From Microbacterium sp. zg-B96 (lineage in GTDB: Bacteria > Actinomycetota > Actinomycetes > Actinomycetales > Microbacteriaceae), in NCBI RefSeq assembly GCF_030246865.1, contig NZ_CP126738.1, forward strand, positions 1,116,001-1,180,000: a stretch of DNA of 64,000 nt, given 5' to 3'. The position numbers and the translations under genes were made by a program. This document shows positions 29,706 to 38,550 of this stretch, piece by piece (position 1 is the first letter of the stretch; every line of letters starts with the position of its first letter). A model generated the notes under the pieces. It ran no database searches, had not been told where the DNA came from, and saw only the letters and a program-made list of their open reading frames with translations.

Positions 29706-30523
29706 TCGCCGCGCAGGCGCAGGCGCAGGCGCAGGACAAGCCGGTGCTCGAGGTCATCGGGCTGCGCAAGCTGTACGGCGATGACGTCGCGCTCGACGGC
29801 GTCGACTTCGAGGTCCGCGTCGGCGAGGTGGTGGCTGTGCTCGGCCCCTCCGGCTCGGGCAAGTCGACGCTTGTACGCTGCATCGACCAGCTGGAGTCCA
29901 TCGAGGGAGGTGCCATCTTCCTCGACGGCGAGCTCCTCGGCTACGAGCGACACCGCGACGGCATCCGCCCCCTCATGAATGCGGACATCGCCCGTCAGCG
30001 CCGTCGCATGGCGATGGTGTTTCAGCAGTTCAACCTCTTCCCGCACTGGACCGTGATGCGCAACATCACCGAGGCACCCATAAAGGTGCACGGTGTCCGC
30101 CCCGCCGAGGCGCGCGCTCGCGCGAAGGAGCTGCTCGCCCGAGTGGGTCTCGCCGACAAAGCAGAGGCCCATCCACGACAGCTCTCCGGCGGACAGCAGC
30201 AGCGCGTCGCGATCGCACGCGCCGTGGCCACCCAGCCGCGGATCCTCCTGTTCGACGAGCCGACGAGCTCACTCGATCCCGAGCTCATCGACGAGGTGCT
30301 GCAGGTGATCAAAGACCTCGCCGAGTCGGGGATGACGATGATCGTCGTGACCCACGAGCTCGAATTCGCGCGCAACGTCGCCGACAGATGTGTCTTCATG
30401 GCCGAGGGTGTCGTCATCGAAGACGAGCCATCCGCGAAGTTCTTCACCGATCCGCGCTCGACGCGACTGCGCGCCTTCCTCGGGATGGCACACGAGCAGC
30501 CGGCGGCGGAGGCCCGCGGGTGA
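29702..30523 (+). CDS. Polar amino-acid ABC transporter ATPase
   Basis: 273 residues. Walker A is GPSGSGKST, the signature LSGGQQQRVAIARA, Walker B ILLFDEPTSSLDPEL, with the switch His in VVTHE. It is typical of GlnQ/HisP-type subunits. ATGA overlap with the permease and GTGA overlap with the CapA gene indicate one transcript. Confidence 0.95.
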   Translation: MIAAQAQAQAQDKPVLEVIGLRKLYGDDVALDGVDFEVRVGEVVAVLGPSGSGKSTLVRCIDQLESIEGGAIFLDGELLGYERHRDGIRPLMNADIARQRRRMAMVFQQFNLFPHWTVMRNITEAPIKVHGVRPAEARARAKELLARVGLADKAEAHPRQLSGGQQQRVAIARAVATQPRILLFDEPTSSLDPELIDEVLQVIKDLAESGMTMIVVTHELEFARNVADRCVFMAEGVVIEDEPSAKFFTDPRSTRLRAFLGMAHEQPAAEARG

Positions 30524-31656
30524 CCACTGTCCACGCCGTCGGTGACCTCGTGCTCGAGCGATCCGACACCAGAGCGCTGCTCGCTGCGAGCAGGGCCGTG
30601 TTGCGCCGAGCAGACGTCGTCGTCGGTCACCTCGAGATCCCTCATCTGCGCGAGGCGACCGTGCAGACTACCGATGTGCCCGCCATCCCTGGCCCGCCGG
30701 AGGCGCTGGACGGTGTCGCCGACGCCGGGTTCGGCATCCTCACTCTGGCCGGCAATCATGTCTACGACTTCGGCGCGGAGGGCATGCGCGAGACGGTCAG
30801 ACACGCGACCGACCGCGGCATCGCCACCTGTGGCGTGGGCGAGACCCTCGACGAGGCCTTCGCACCCGCCGTGCGCGTGGTCGGAGACCATCGCGTCGGC
30901 GTGCTCAGCGTGAACGCCGTCGGGCCCCGCGAGACGTGGGCGAGCGGCCTCAAACCCGGTGCGGCCTACGTCGAGGTCATCACCCACTACGCAGATCGCG
31001 GCGCCAACCCTGGGGGTCCGCCGGGGATCACGACGTGGGTGAGCCCCGCGTCGCTGGAGCGCTTCACCCGAGCGGTGCGCGCTGCCGCGGCAGCGGTCGA
31101 CCTGCTCATCGTGGCGATCCACAAGGGTCTCGTGCACACCCCGGCAGAGCTCGCGGACTATGAGCGCCCTCTCGCTCATGCTGCGGTGGAAGCCGGTGCC
31201 CATGCGGTCATCGGGCATCACGCGCACATCCTCCGCGGCGTGGAGATGTATCGCGGACGGGCCGTCTTCCATGGCCTCGGAAATTTCGCCACGGTGACAT
31301 CGGCGCTCAACGCCGCATCGAGCGACGCGCCAGAGCGCGCGCGATGGGCCCTCGAGCGGCGACGGCTCTTCGGCTTCGAGCCAGACGCTGGGATGCCCGA
31401 CTACCCCTTCCATCCGCAGAGCCGCAACACCGCGATCGCGGTGATCTCGCTGGCCGCCGATGGAAAAGTCGCCTACGGCATCATCCCCTGCTGGATCGAC
31501 GACGCCGCACGCCCGACCCCGACTGGACCTGGGCCTCGGGGCGAGGCGGTCGTGGACTACCTGCGGTCGATCACCTCGAGTGCCGACCTGAACGCGCGCT
31601 TCGAGTGGGATGGCGATCGTCTGACCGTTGCCGATGCGCAGAACGGAGAGCTATGA
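30520..31656 (+). CDS. CapA-like (poly-gamma-glutamate synthesis/metallophosphatase) protein
   Basis: 378 residues, no signal peptide. CapA-fold motifs are present but altered: GDLVLER at the N terminus, GHLEIP for the usual NLE, LAGNHVYDFG for NHxxDxG, IHKG where most have HWG, then AVIGHHAHILRGVEMYRG and FHGLGNF. It is likely a cytosolic metal-dependent hydrolase. It sits in a catabolic operon rather than a capsule locus, so a role in polyglutamate is doubtful; amide or phosphate-ester hydrolysis is possible. Confidence 0.75.
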   Translation: MTTVHAVGDLVLERSDTRALLAASRAVLRRADVVVGHLEIPHLREATVQTTDVPAIPGPPEALDGVADAGFGILTLAGNHVYDFGAEGMRETVRHATDRGIATCGVGETLDEAFAPAVRVVGDHRVGVLSVNAVGPRETWASGLKPGAAYVEVITHYADRGANPGGPPGITTWVSPASLERFTRAVRAAAAAVDLLIVAIHKGLVHTPAELADYERPLAHAAVEAGAHAVIGHHAHILRGVEMYRGRAVFHGLGNFATVTSALNAASSDAPERARWALERRRLFGFEPDAGMPDYPFHPQSRNTAIAVISLAADGKVAYGIIPCWIDDAARPTPTGPGPRGEAVVDYLRSITSSADLNARFEWDGDRLTVADAQNGEL

Positions 31657-32894
31657 GTACGGTGGGGCCCCTGACAGGCAAGACGATCATCGACCTGACG
31701 ACGGCGCTCGCGGGCCCGTACGCGACCATGCTGCTCGCGAGCCTCGGCGCGCGCGTGATCAAAGTGGAGAACCCGACACGAGGAGGGGACTCCTCGCGCA
31801 ACAACTCACCGTACGTGACGGCAGAGGGACTTCGGATGCGCCGGCTCGCCGCCGACGACATGTCCGTCTCCATGATGGCGCGCGGCCGCGGGAAGGAGAG
31901 CATCACGCTGAACCTCAAGACCGAGGAAGGACGGAGGATCTTCTTCGATCTGGTGCGCGAGGCGGACATCGTCGTCGAGAACTACAGTGCCGATGTGACG
32001 CGCCGACTCGGCATTGACTTCGAGGCGGTCCGCGTGCTTAATCCACGCTTGGTCTACACCTCGATCAGCGGCTACGGCGCGCAGGGAGTCCCGGGAGACG
32101 GGAAGGCCATGGATACGATTATCCAGGCTCTCAGCGGCGTGATGATGACAGCCGGCGAGCCGGGGGACGGTCCCGTGCGGTTCGGACTGCCGATCGGTGA
32201 CCTGGTCGCTCCGCTGTTCGCGGTTATCGGCACTCTGGGTGCGGTGATGCACGCTGATGCGACGGGCGAGGGTCAACATGTCGACGTCTCGATGCTGGGC
32301 GCGCTCACGTCGCTGGTGGCCTGCGAGCCGTTCGACGCGCTGGAGTCGGTGGGGTTCCCTCTGCGCACGGGCCGCGTTGTCCCGCGACTCGCCCCGTTCG
32401 GCACCTTCGCCTCAGCCGACGGCTGGTTCGCGATCTGCGCGCCCACCGATGCATTCGCCCGGGGAACGCTGATGGCGATTGGGCGCCCGGAACTCGTCAC
32501 CGACGAGCGGTTCTCCACGCGAGACGCGCGGGTCACCCATGCCGCCGAGATCCATGCGTTGATATCGGAGTGGGCGCGCGACCGATCGAGCATCGAGGTA
32601 CTCGACGCCTTCGAGCGAAACGGCGTCCCCGCGGCTCCCGTCCGCGATACTGGGACCGCCGTGCGCGACGAGGTTGTGACCAGCCGCGGCGAGGTCGTGC
32701 CGCTCGTCCATCCCACCTACGGCCATTTCGATGGGTTATACGGAAGCGGATTGCCGATCGTGTTCTCGCGGTCGGATACGCAACTGGACAAGCCTGCTCC
32801 CGGATTGGGCGAGCACACGGATGCCGTGCTCGGCGAGCTCTTGGGGTACAACGCCGATCGGGTCGAGCGTCTGCGGCGCGACGGTGTGCTGTGA
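31653..32894 (+). CDS. Class III (CaiB/BaiF) CoA-transferase
   Basis: 413 residues from the ATG at 31653, overlapping the CapA gene by 4 bp. It begins with GKTIIDLTTALAGPYATMLL, then ARVIKVENPTRGGD, and carries the conserved region with the catalytic Asp in GLPIGDLVAPLFAVIG followed by GQHVDVSMLGAL. It would move CoA from a donor such as succinyl-CoA to a carboxylic acid substrate, activating it for the next two proteins. Confidence 0.9.
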   Translation: MSTVGPLTGKTIIDLTTALAGPYATMLLASLGARVIKVENPTRGGDSSRNNSPYVTAEGLRMRRLAADDMSVSMMARGRGKESITLNLKTEEGRRIFFDLVREADIVVENYSADVTRRLGIDFEAVRVLNPRLVYTSISGYGAQGVPGDGKAMDTIIQALSGVMMTAGEPGDGPVRFGLPIGDLVAPLFAVIGTLGAVMHADATGEGQHVDVSMLGALTSLVACEPFDALESVGFPLRTGRVVPRLAPFGTFASADGWFAICAPTDAFARGTLMAIGRPELVTDERFSTRDARVTHAAEIHALISEWARDRSSIEVLDAFERNGVPAAPVRDTGTAVRDEVVTSRGEVVPLVHPTYGHFDGLYGSGLPIVFSRSDTQLDKPAPGLGEHTDAVLGELLGYNADRVERLRRDGVL

Positions 32895-33931
32895 GCAGAG
32901 CTGATGCTGGCCCGGTGATCACCGTCGTCGGCGGCGACGTTCCTCGGCAGCTCGCGCTCGCGGCAAGCGCGTTGCCGCGTCGACTGTTCGGCTCGTGGGA
33001 CGGACCGATCGATCCCGAGGCACAGGAGCTTCTCGGCTCTGCTGACGCCGTCGCCGCCCGCATCCTCACCCGACTCCGTGCCGAGCCCGGGTCGGATGCG
33101 ATCGTGGTGTGCAATGACAGTCAGGCCCACCTGCGCCTGTTTTATGCCCTGCGCGCGATCGGGAGCAGCGTGCCCCTCCATCTGATCGATCTGCCTCGCA
33201 GCGACACGCCACCCGCGCGTGCCTTCGCCCGTGCCGCACTCCACCGGTTCGCGACGTTCTGCTCGGAGGTTGCCGGTGCCCGCATCGACAGTGACTCACT
33301 GGCCGCTGCGGCTTCGGCCGAGCGGGAGGTCGGCGACGCGTTGCAGAGGCTGCGGGCGCGCCGTCGTGCAGCACGACCCGGATGCACCGGCGCGGCGGCG
33401 TTGGACGCCTACGCCGCCGCGGCGACTCTCCCGCCACGTGAAGCAGTGACACGCATCGACGATGCCACCAGCGCGCCGGTCGATCGGCGGCGAGTGCACG
33501 TCACCGGATCATCGCATCCGGATGCGACGGTCTACACGATCCTGGAGCGCTCAGGCTGCCTCGTCGTGAGCGAGGATCACGACACGGGCGATGGCGCCCT
33601 GCTCGGCAGCGCCGCGGCCGGGGACACACTCGACACGGTGATCGAAGGTCTTCTCGGAATCCACTTCGCCCGGACCGGCGGCTCGGCCACGACCTCCAGC
33701 GCCGCGCGCTCGGCGCTCACGCGAGAGACGGTACTCGCCAGCGGCGCGCACTCAGCGGTCGCGCTGATTCGACGAGGCGACGAAGCGCCGCTGTGGGATC
33801 TGCCCGAGCAGCGCGCTGAACTGGAATCCCTCGGGCTCGCGCTTCACGTTCAGACAGGAGTAGCAGCGGGCGACGCCGTAGCGGCGGGCGAAGCTCTCTC
33901 CGCCTCGCTGCGACTCGAGGAGGTCAGATGA
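32891..33931 (+). CDS. 2-hydroxyacyl-CoA dehydratase-like protein, subunit 1
   Basis: 346 residues; GTG start overlapping the CoA-transferase. The fold of HgdA/FldB-type dehydratases shows in IVVCNDSQAHLRLFYALR, HLIDLPR, RVHVTGSSHPDATVYTILER followed by VVSEDHDTG, and a C-terminal helix-rich end. Only the CND-type cysteine is kept; the first and third cluster cysteines of classical subunits are absent (the family's FC near the C terminus is RG here). It therefore may not hold a 4Fe-4S cluster. Confidence 0.7.
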   Translation: MSRADAGPVITVVGGDVPRQLALAASALPRRLFGSWDGPIDPEAQELLGSADAVAARILTRLRAEPGSDAIVVCNDSQAHLRLFYALRAIGSSVPLHLIDLPRSDTPPARAFARAALHRFATFCSEVAGARIDSDSLAAAASAEREVGDALQRLRARRRAARPGCTGAAALDAYAAAATLPPREAVTRIDDATSAPVDRRRVHVTGSSHPDATVYTILERSGCLVVSEDHDTGDGALLGSAAAGDTLDTVIEGLLGIHFARTGGSATTSSAARSALTRETVLASGAHSAVALIRRGDEAPLWDLPEQRAELESLGLALHVQTGVAAGDAVAAGEALSASLRLEEVR

Positions 33932-35181
33932 TCCGTCCGCATCACGATCGCCTCGCCACCGCTTCAGCGGCCACTGGGTATCAGCGGGAGTGGTTCCGCG
34001 AGCTGCGCGAACGCGCAGCCCAAGGAGCACCAATCGCGTTGGTGAACGCGGACGCGCCGCACGAGGTGCTGCGCGCACTGGGAATCCCGTACGTCGTGAA
34101 TCAGTGGTGGTCGTCGATCATCGCCGCGAAGGGCGCCGGACCACCCAGCCTCGCGACGATCGCCGCTCTGGGGCTTCCCGACGACAGTCGCCAGTACGAC
34201 GTGCTTCCGCTCGGAGCCCAGCGGCTGTCGCAGGACGACGCACCGTGGGGTGGACTCCCCGAACCTCGATTCGCCGTGGCGGAGCGAGGCGGCGATGTTA
34301 CACACAAGATCTTCGAGCAGTGGGGGCGCAGCCCAGACACGGAGACGTTCCTTCTTTCGCGCACCGCAGCCGTACCCGCGCCTGAAGGATGGTGGGAGCT
34401 CACTCCGCATCGATGGGAGGAGGTTTTCGGGTCGGAGCGCATCGACCTGCTCGCCGGTGAGATCACGCTGCTCGTGGCATGGCTGGAGGAGAGGACAGGC
34501 ACGACGCTGGATCGCGGCGAGTTCTCCCGAATCCTCGACCTCGCGAACGAGCAGGCCGAATGGAACCGTCGAACCCGCGATCTCCTCGCAGCGGCCCGCC
34601 CTTTACCCGTCGAAGTGACCGATTCGATACCGAGTGTCATGATTCCGCAGTGGCATCGCGGGACCGCGTGGGCAGTCGAGGCTGCACGGAACCTGCACGA
34701 CGAGGTGGCGGAGCGGATCGCGGCCGGTGCCGCAGTGTGTCCCGGGGAGCGCATCCGACTGATGTGGATCGGACGAGGACTCTGGTCGGATCTGGGCATG
34801 TACCGCTCGTTCCAGGAGGAGTTCGGCGTGGTCTTCGTTTGGTCGATGTACCTGGCGATCGCCGCAGACGGCTACGCGCGGTACGGTGAAGACCCGATCA
34901 GGGCTCTGGCTGCACGCTTCGTCGGCCTCACCGACCTGCTCTACGTGCCGCCGATGTCGACGTCGTGGTATGTCAAGGAAGCCCTCGCGCACGGTGTGGA
35001 TGCGGTCGTGCATCTCGTCGCCGATGACACTCCCGGGGGTGCCCTGATCACACGGGCGCTGGAGGATCGAGACATTCCGGTGCTCGAGATCCGTGCCAGC
35101 AACGCCGACGCGCGCTCGACCGGAGTCGTGCGCGAACGGATCGCCGAGTTCCTGCGGGAACGCGTCGGCTCCACATCATGA
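33928..35181 (+). CDS. 2-hydroxyacyl-CoA dehydratase-like protein, subunit 2
   Basis: 417 residues, overlapping subunit 1 by 4 bp. The dehydratase pattern is seen in GIPYVVNQWWSSIIAAK, RIRLMWIGRGLWSDLGMYRS, DPIRALAARFVGLTDLLYVP and the C-terminal IPVLEIRASNADARSTGVVR. The whole protein contains one cysteine (AAVCPG), so the usual three-cysteine cluster site is missing. No activator ATPase (HgdC/FldI type) is nearby. The reaction is unknown; CoA-ester chemistry is inferred from the neighbour. Confidence 0.7.
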   Translation: MIRPHHDRLATASAATGYQREWFRELRERAAQGAPIALVNADAPHEVLRALGIPYVVNQWWSSIIAAKGAGPPSLATIAALGLPDDSRQYDVLPLGAQRLSQDDAPWGGLPEPRFAVAERGGDVTHKIFEQWGRSPDTETFLLSRTAAVPAPEGWWELTPHRWEEVFGSERIDLLAGEITLLVAWLEERTGTTLDRGEFSRILDLANEQAEWNRRTRDLLAAARPLPVEVTDSIPSVMIPQWHRGTAWAVEAARNLHDEVAERIAAGAAVCPGERIRLMWIGRGLWSDLGMYRSFQEEFGVVFVWSMYLAIAADGYARYGEDPIRALAARFVGLTDLLYVPPMSTSWYVKEALAHGVDAVVHLVADDTPGGALITRALEDRDIPVLEIRASNADARSTGVVRERIAEFLRERVGSTS

Positions 35182-35182
35182 G

Positions 35183-36376
35183 ATGAGAGGCCCTGCCGTT
35201 CTGACGCCGTTCGCGAACGGCAACTTCTCTGTGTACTTTGCGGGACAGGTGGTCTCGAACACCGGAACGTGGTTCCAGAACCTCGCGCTCTCACTGGTGA
35301 TCCTGCAGGCGACGGGTAGTGCGGCGTCGCTCAGCGGCGTCACGATCGCCCAGTTCCTCCCGCTGCTGCTGCTCAGCATCCCGGCGGGATGGCTGGCGGA
35401 CCGCGTCCCTCCCCGCTCGATCCTGCTCGTCACCTCGGTCGTCTCTGCGGCGATCGTCGCCGCGCTCGCGGTCACGGTGTCCGAAGCTGCCCCCGTCCTT
35501 CCCGTGATCTACGTGCTCGTCGCAGCGCTGGGCACAACCCATGCGTTCGAGAGGATCGCCGCGCAGGCCATCATCTTCGAGATCGTGGGTCCCGGTGCGC
35601 TCACGCGTGCGGTGTCGCTGAGCACCATCGCACTCGCATCGGCGCGGTCGATCGGACCGGGACTGGCGGGGATCGCGTTCCAAGACCTCGGGGCCACGGC
35701 GTGCATGCTCGTCAACTCGGCATCCTTCGTGCTGGTCTTCGTCTCGGTGCTTCTGATCCGCCCTGCGCGCCTGCACCATCGTCCGGTGACGACGTCCAAG
35801 GCGGGCGCGCCCCCGAAGCCCCGGCTTCGAAGCAACCGCCCGCTCGTGACGCTTCTGGTGGTGAATGTCATCGTCGCTCTGTGCGCGTTGAACCTGCTCC
35901 TCGTACTGACCTCGACGGTCACCCTGACGTTCGCGGGCGACGCGACGGCTGTGGGCGCAGTTCACGCGCTGAACGCGATCGGCGCGATCATCGGCGGGCT
36001 GATCGCCGCGGGGCGGTCGATCGTGACAGTCCGCTCGCTCGCCGCCGCCTCGGCTGCGCTCGGCGCCGTACTGGTGCTCAACGCCGTCGCACCTACCCTG
36101 CCGGTGCTCCTCCTCCTGGGCCCGGTGCTCGGGTTGGGCGTGGGCTACTACCAAGGCATCCTGTACGCCGCGGCGCAGGCGAGTGTGCCACCGGAGATGA
36201 TCGGGCGCTCCATGTCGCTTGTGACGATGGGCAACTACGGAGTCATGCCGATCGGTGCACTCCTCCTCGGCTGGCTCATAGACGCGTCGTCGGGAAGGGT
36301 GGCCCTGCTCGTCGGGGGTATTGGAGCGCTGCTGTGCTCAGTGTTCGTCGCGGTGCGCACCCGGGATCACCAGTGA
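35183..36376 (+). CDS. MFS transporter (EntS/MFS_3 type)
   Basis: 397 residues starting 2 bp after the dehydratase-like gene. About 12 helices; NFSVYFAGQVVSNTGTWFQN and the motif A loop GWLADRVPPRSILL are typical of the MFS_3 exporter group. As last gene of the operon it may export an end product or intermediate. An IS481-type element is inserted 12 bp after its stop. Confidence 0.85.
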   Translation: MRGPAVLTPFANGNFSVYFAGQVVSNTGTWFQNLALSLVILQATGSAASLSGVTIAQFLPLLLLSIPAGWLADRVPPRSILLVTSVVSAAIVAALAVTVSEAAPVLPVIYVLVAALGTTHAFERIAAQAIIFEIVGPGALTRAVSLSTIALASARSIGPGLAGIAFQDLGATACMLVNSASFVLVFVSVLLIRPARLHHRPVTTSKAGAPPKPRLRSNRPLVTLLVVNVIVALCALNLLLVLTSTVTLTFAGDATAVGAVHALNAIGAIIGGLIAAGRSIVTVRSLAAASAALGAVLVLNAVAPTLPVLLLLGPVLGLGVGYYQGILYAAAQASVPPEMIGRSMSLVTMGNYGVMPIGALLLGWLIDASSGRVALLVGGIGALLCSVFVAVRTRDHQ

Positions 36377-36388
36377 CAGACGACTAGA

Positions 36389-37103
36389 TGTACCCGGCTA
36401 TGAGGATGGTTCCTGTGCGGGTCTTGTGAAAGGGGAGAACCTCCGGGCTTAGTGGAGATATCTGACGTCTTCACAAACTCGGAGGTTCTCGTGTCCCACC
36501 GTAACGCGCGCCTGACCGTACACGGCAGGCTGCTCATCGTTGATCGCGCCCGGGCGGGGTGGAAGCAGGCGCATATCGCTGCGGCGATGGGGGTGTCCCG
36601 ACGCTGCGTGAAGCGGTGGCTGGACTGCTACCGCGCTGTGGGCGAGGCCGGTCTCCACGACCGCTCCTCACGCCCGCACCGCCTCGCCAACCGCACTCCC
36701 GATGCCAGCCCGGCCGCGGTGGTCGCGATCCGGAAGATGGAGCGAGTCGGGCGGGACGAGGTCGCGGCCCGGACCGGGGTGCCGGCACGGCATCACCCGG
36801 ATCGAGCGTCTAATCACCGACAACGCCTGGGCCTACCGATACTCGCTGCGCGGCGTCTGCAGCGATCACGGCATCCAGCAGAAGTTCATCAAACCGCACT
36901 GCCCATGGCAGAACGGCAAGGCGGAGAGGTTCAACCGCACCCTGCAGACCGGGTGGGCATACCGGCAACCATTCACCTCAAACAACGACCGCACCGCCGC
37001 CCTTGACCCCTGGCTCGAGCACTACAACACTGAACGACGCCACTCAGCCCTCGGAGGCAACACCCCGATCAGCCGACTGCAATCAACGTCCCGACCCGGT
37101 ACA
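36389..37103 (+). mobile_element. IS481-family element with internal deletion
   Basis: Ends are TGTACCCGG (left) and CCCGGTACA (right), imperfect inverted termini. It is flanked by the 6-bp duplication ACTAGA at 36383-36388 and 37104-37109, which fits the NCTAGN target known for IS481. At 715 bp it is about 300 bp shorter than intact relatives because the middle of the transposase is missing. Confidence 0.88.
36491..37103 (+). pseudogene. IS481-family transposase, internally deleted
   Basis: The N-terminal helix-turn-helix part starts at the GTG 36491 (SHRNARLTVHGRLLIVDRAR; MGVSRRCVKRWLDCY) and ends near 36780. The reading then changes frame to the C-terminal DDE part (GITRIERLITDNAWAYR; PHCPWQNGKAERFNRTL; HYNTERRHSALGG). 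Roughly 120 codons with the first catalytic Asp are absent, so the protein is dead. Confidence 0.88.
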
Positions 37104-37104
37104 A

Positions 37105-37641
37105 CTAGATGGGCGCCAGCTTTGTGCCGCGACTCGGCCGCCGCCGCAACGCGACTGCCTCGCCCTCCGCCTTCTTGTCGCCGAAGTAACCGCCGGCCAG
37201 CACCTCGGCGGCGCGGTCCAGGATCTCCGGGAGGGCTGCACCGAGGGTGTCATCGAGCTCGCTGTTCAGCCGTACCTCGCGCGCGATGAGCGCCCGCTCG
37301 CATTCGTGTAGCGCCGCCCATCCGCGTTCGGTGAGACGGACCAGTCGCACGCGCCGGTTGGTCGGGTGTTGCACGCGTTCGATCAGCTCGGCGGTGAGCA
37401 GCTCACTCGAGACCACGTGCGCCGCCTGCGAGCTGACGAAGGTGCGGCGCGCGATCTGGGCGTTGGAAAGCGGAACGCCTTCGCCGAGGACCTGAAGGAT
37501 GAGCAGCTGGGGGAGGGTCAGCCCATGCGAGAGCGCGTCGTTCTCCGCGGCGCGGTTGAGTGCCCGCGCCAATCGGTAGGCGGTGTAGTTCAGCCGATCG
37601 GTCGCAGGCTTCCCGCGGTCATCTCGAGGCAGTGCCAACAC
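37105..37641 (-). CDS. MarR family transcriptional regulator
   Basis: 178 residues. The winged helix is clear: LTLPQLLILQVLGEGVPLSN, AQIARRTFVSSQAAHVVSSE and NRRVRLVRLTERGW. The IS481 target duplication overlaps its TAG stop, which is preserved. It is next to a pobA remnant, so it may once have controlled an aromatic-acid gene; it could also act on the island operon. Confidence 0.85.
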   Translation of the reverse strand: MLALPRDDRGKPATDRLNYTAYRLARALNRAAENDALSHGLTLPQLLILQVLGEGVPLSNAQIARRTFVSSQAAHVVSSELLTAELIERVQHPTNRRVRLVRLTERGWAALHECERALIAREVRLNSELDDTLGAALPEILDRAAEVLAGGYFGDKKAEGEAVALRRRPSRGTKLAPI

Positions 37642-37766
37642 GTTTCCACTGTACGGGGCTCGCGGCGTCGTGGACGGCCGATGCTTCGGCTCGCCGTCCT
37701 CGCTCAGTACAAGTGCTTCGGCTCCCTCTGCTCGCTCGGCACACTTGACTCGGGCCCAGGCGCGGG

Positions 37767-38213
37767 TCAGACCTCGGTGAGCGGCCAGCCCGTGTAGGCC
37801 TCGGCGAGGTAGGTCATGCCCGCCTCGGACTCGACGACCGAACCCAGCTCACCGAGCTGACGCACTTGGTCGAAGTCGTCGCATCGGGGGAGGTGTGCAG
37901 CATGGAGGTCATCCACCACGAGAACTGCTGAGCCTTGCAGATGCGCGGAGCGCGGCATACGCGAACCTGTCGATGAGCCGCTCTTCGCCCTCGAGGAGCA
38001 GTGCCTGCAGCGCGCGGCTCAGCAGGATCACGTCGACGACGACGAGGTTCATGGCCCTTCGCGCCGGTCTGCGGGACGGTGTGCGCGGCGTCTCCGACGA
38101 TCGCCACGCGACCGCGGCGCAGCTCGTGGGCGACGAAGCTGCGGAACCTCAGCACATCGCGCTGGAAGATTGGCCCCTCAGCGAGGGGCAGCAGCGCACG
38201 CGACACACGAGGC
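37767..38213 (-). pseudogene. Remnant of 4-hydroxybenzoate 3-monooxygenase (pobA)
   Basis: The reverse strand encodes C-terminal PobA segments in three frames: RGRVAIVGDAAHTVPQTGAKG (FAD-binding GD motif), MNLVVVDVILLSRAL, then KAQQFSWWMTSMLH and RQLGELGSVVESEAG ending WPLTEV. At least two frameshifts separate them, and the N-terminal half is missing exactly where the right border repeat begins. Confidence 0.8.
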
Positions 38214-38216
38214 GTG

Positions 38217-38388
38217 CAAGGGGTCGCTGGTTCAAATCCTGTCATCCCGACCGGTAAGTCCCGGGAACCTAAGGGTTCCCGGGACTTTTTCGTGGGTGAA
38301 ACTTGATCACGTCATCGCAATGCCATCACTTTGACCTGTCCAGCGTCGTGTCGCGGCGGGGTGCCTCGACTGGCTGGACTTCGCTCCG
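38217..38388 (+). repeat. Right border repeat (attR) of the tRNA-Pro island
   Basis: Direct 172-bp copy of 21164-21335, containing the T arm and acceptor 3' strand of tRNA-Pro and the terminator but no 5' tRNA half, so no second functional tRNA exists. The pobA remnant ends at its left edge. Confidence 0.9.
38256..38291 (+). terminator. Duplicated tRNA-Pro terminator
   Basis: Same 14-bp stem and T run as 21203-21238, carried along with the border repeat. Confidence 0.85.
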
Positions 38389-38528
38389 GCGGTAGAGCCG
38401 CGCTGACTGATTCGGTGCCCGTCGCGGTGGCGGTCATCGGGCATTTCTGCGGGCGGGCCTTCTGAGGCAGCATCGCCTGAACCTCGGGCTAGCGGTGGCG
38501 GTTGGAGTTGTGGGCGGTTATGGGGCCG

Positions 38529-38550
38529 GTGGGGGAACCGGCGATCGATC
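38529..38550 (+). other. Module junction site 1 (left end of module A)
   Basis: AACCG-GCGAT-CGATC; the first core base is A instead of G. It is the leftmost recognisable junction of the array. Copy-to-copy identity with module A at 44971 starts inside this site. Confidence 0.6.

Noticed and set aside
33142..33499. Alternative frames inside the dehydratase-like gene that could mean a frameshift
   Set aside because: The main frame is continuous with family motifs from start to stop and overlaps both neighbours by 4 bp.
38208..38290. Second tRNA-Pro at the right border
   Set aside because: Only the T arm and acceptor 3' strand are present; the D arm, anticodon arm and acceptor 5' strand are missing.
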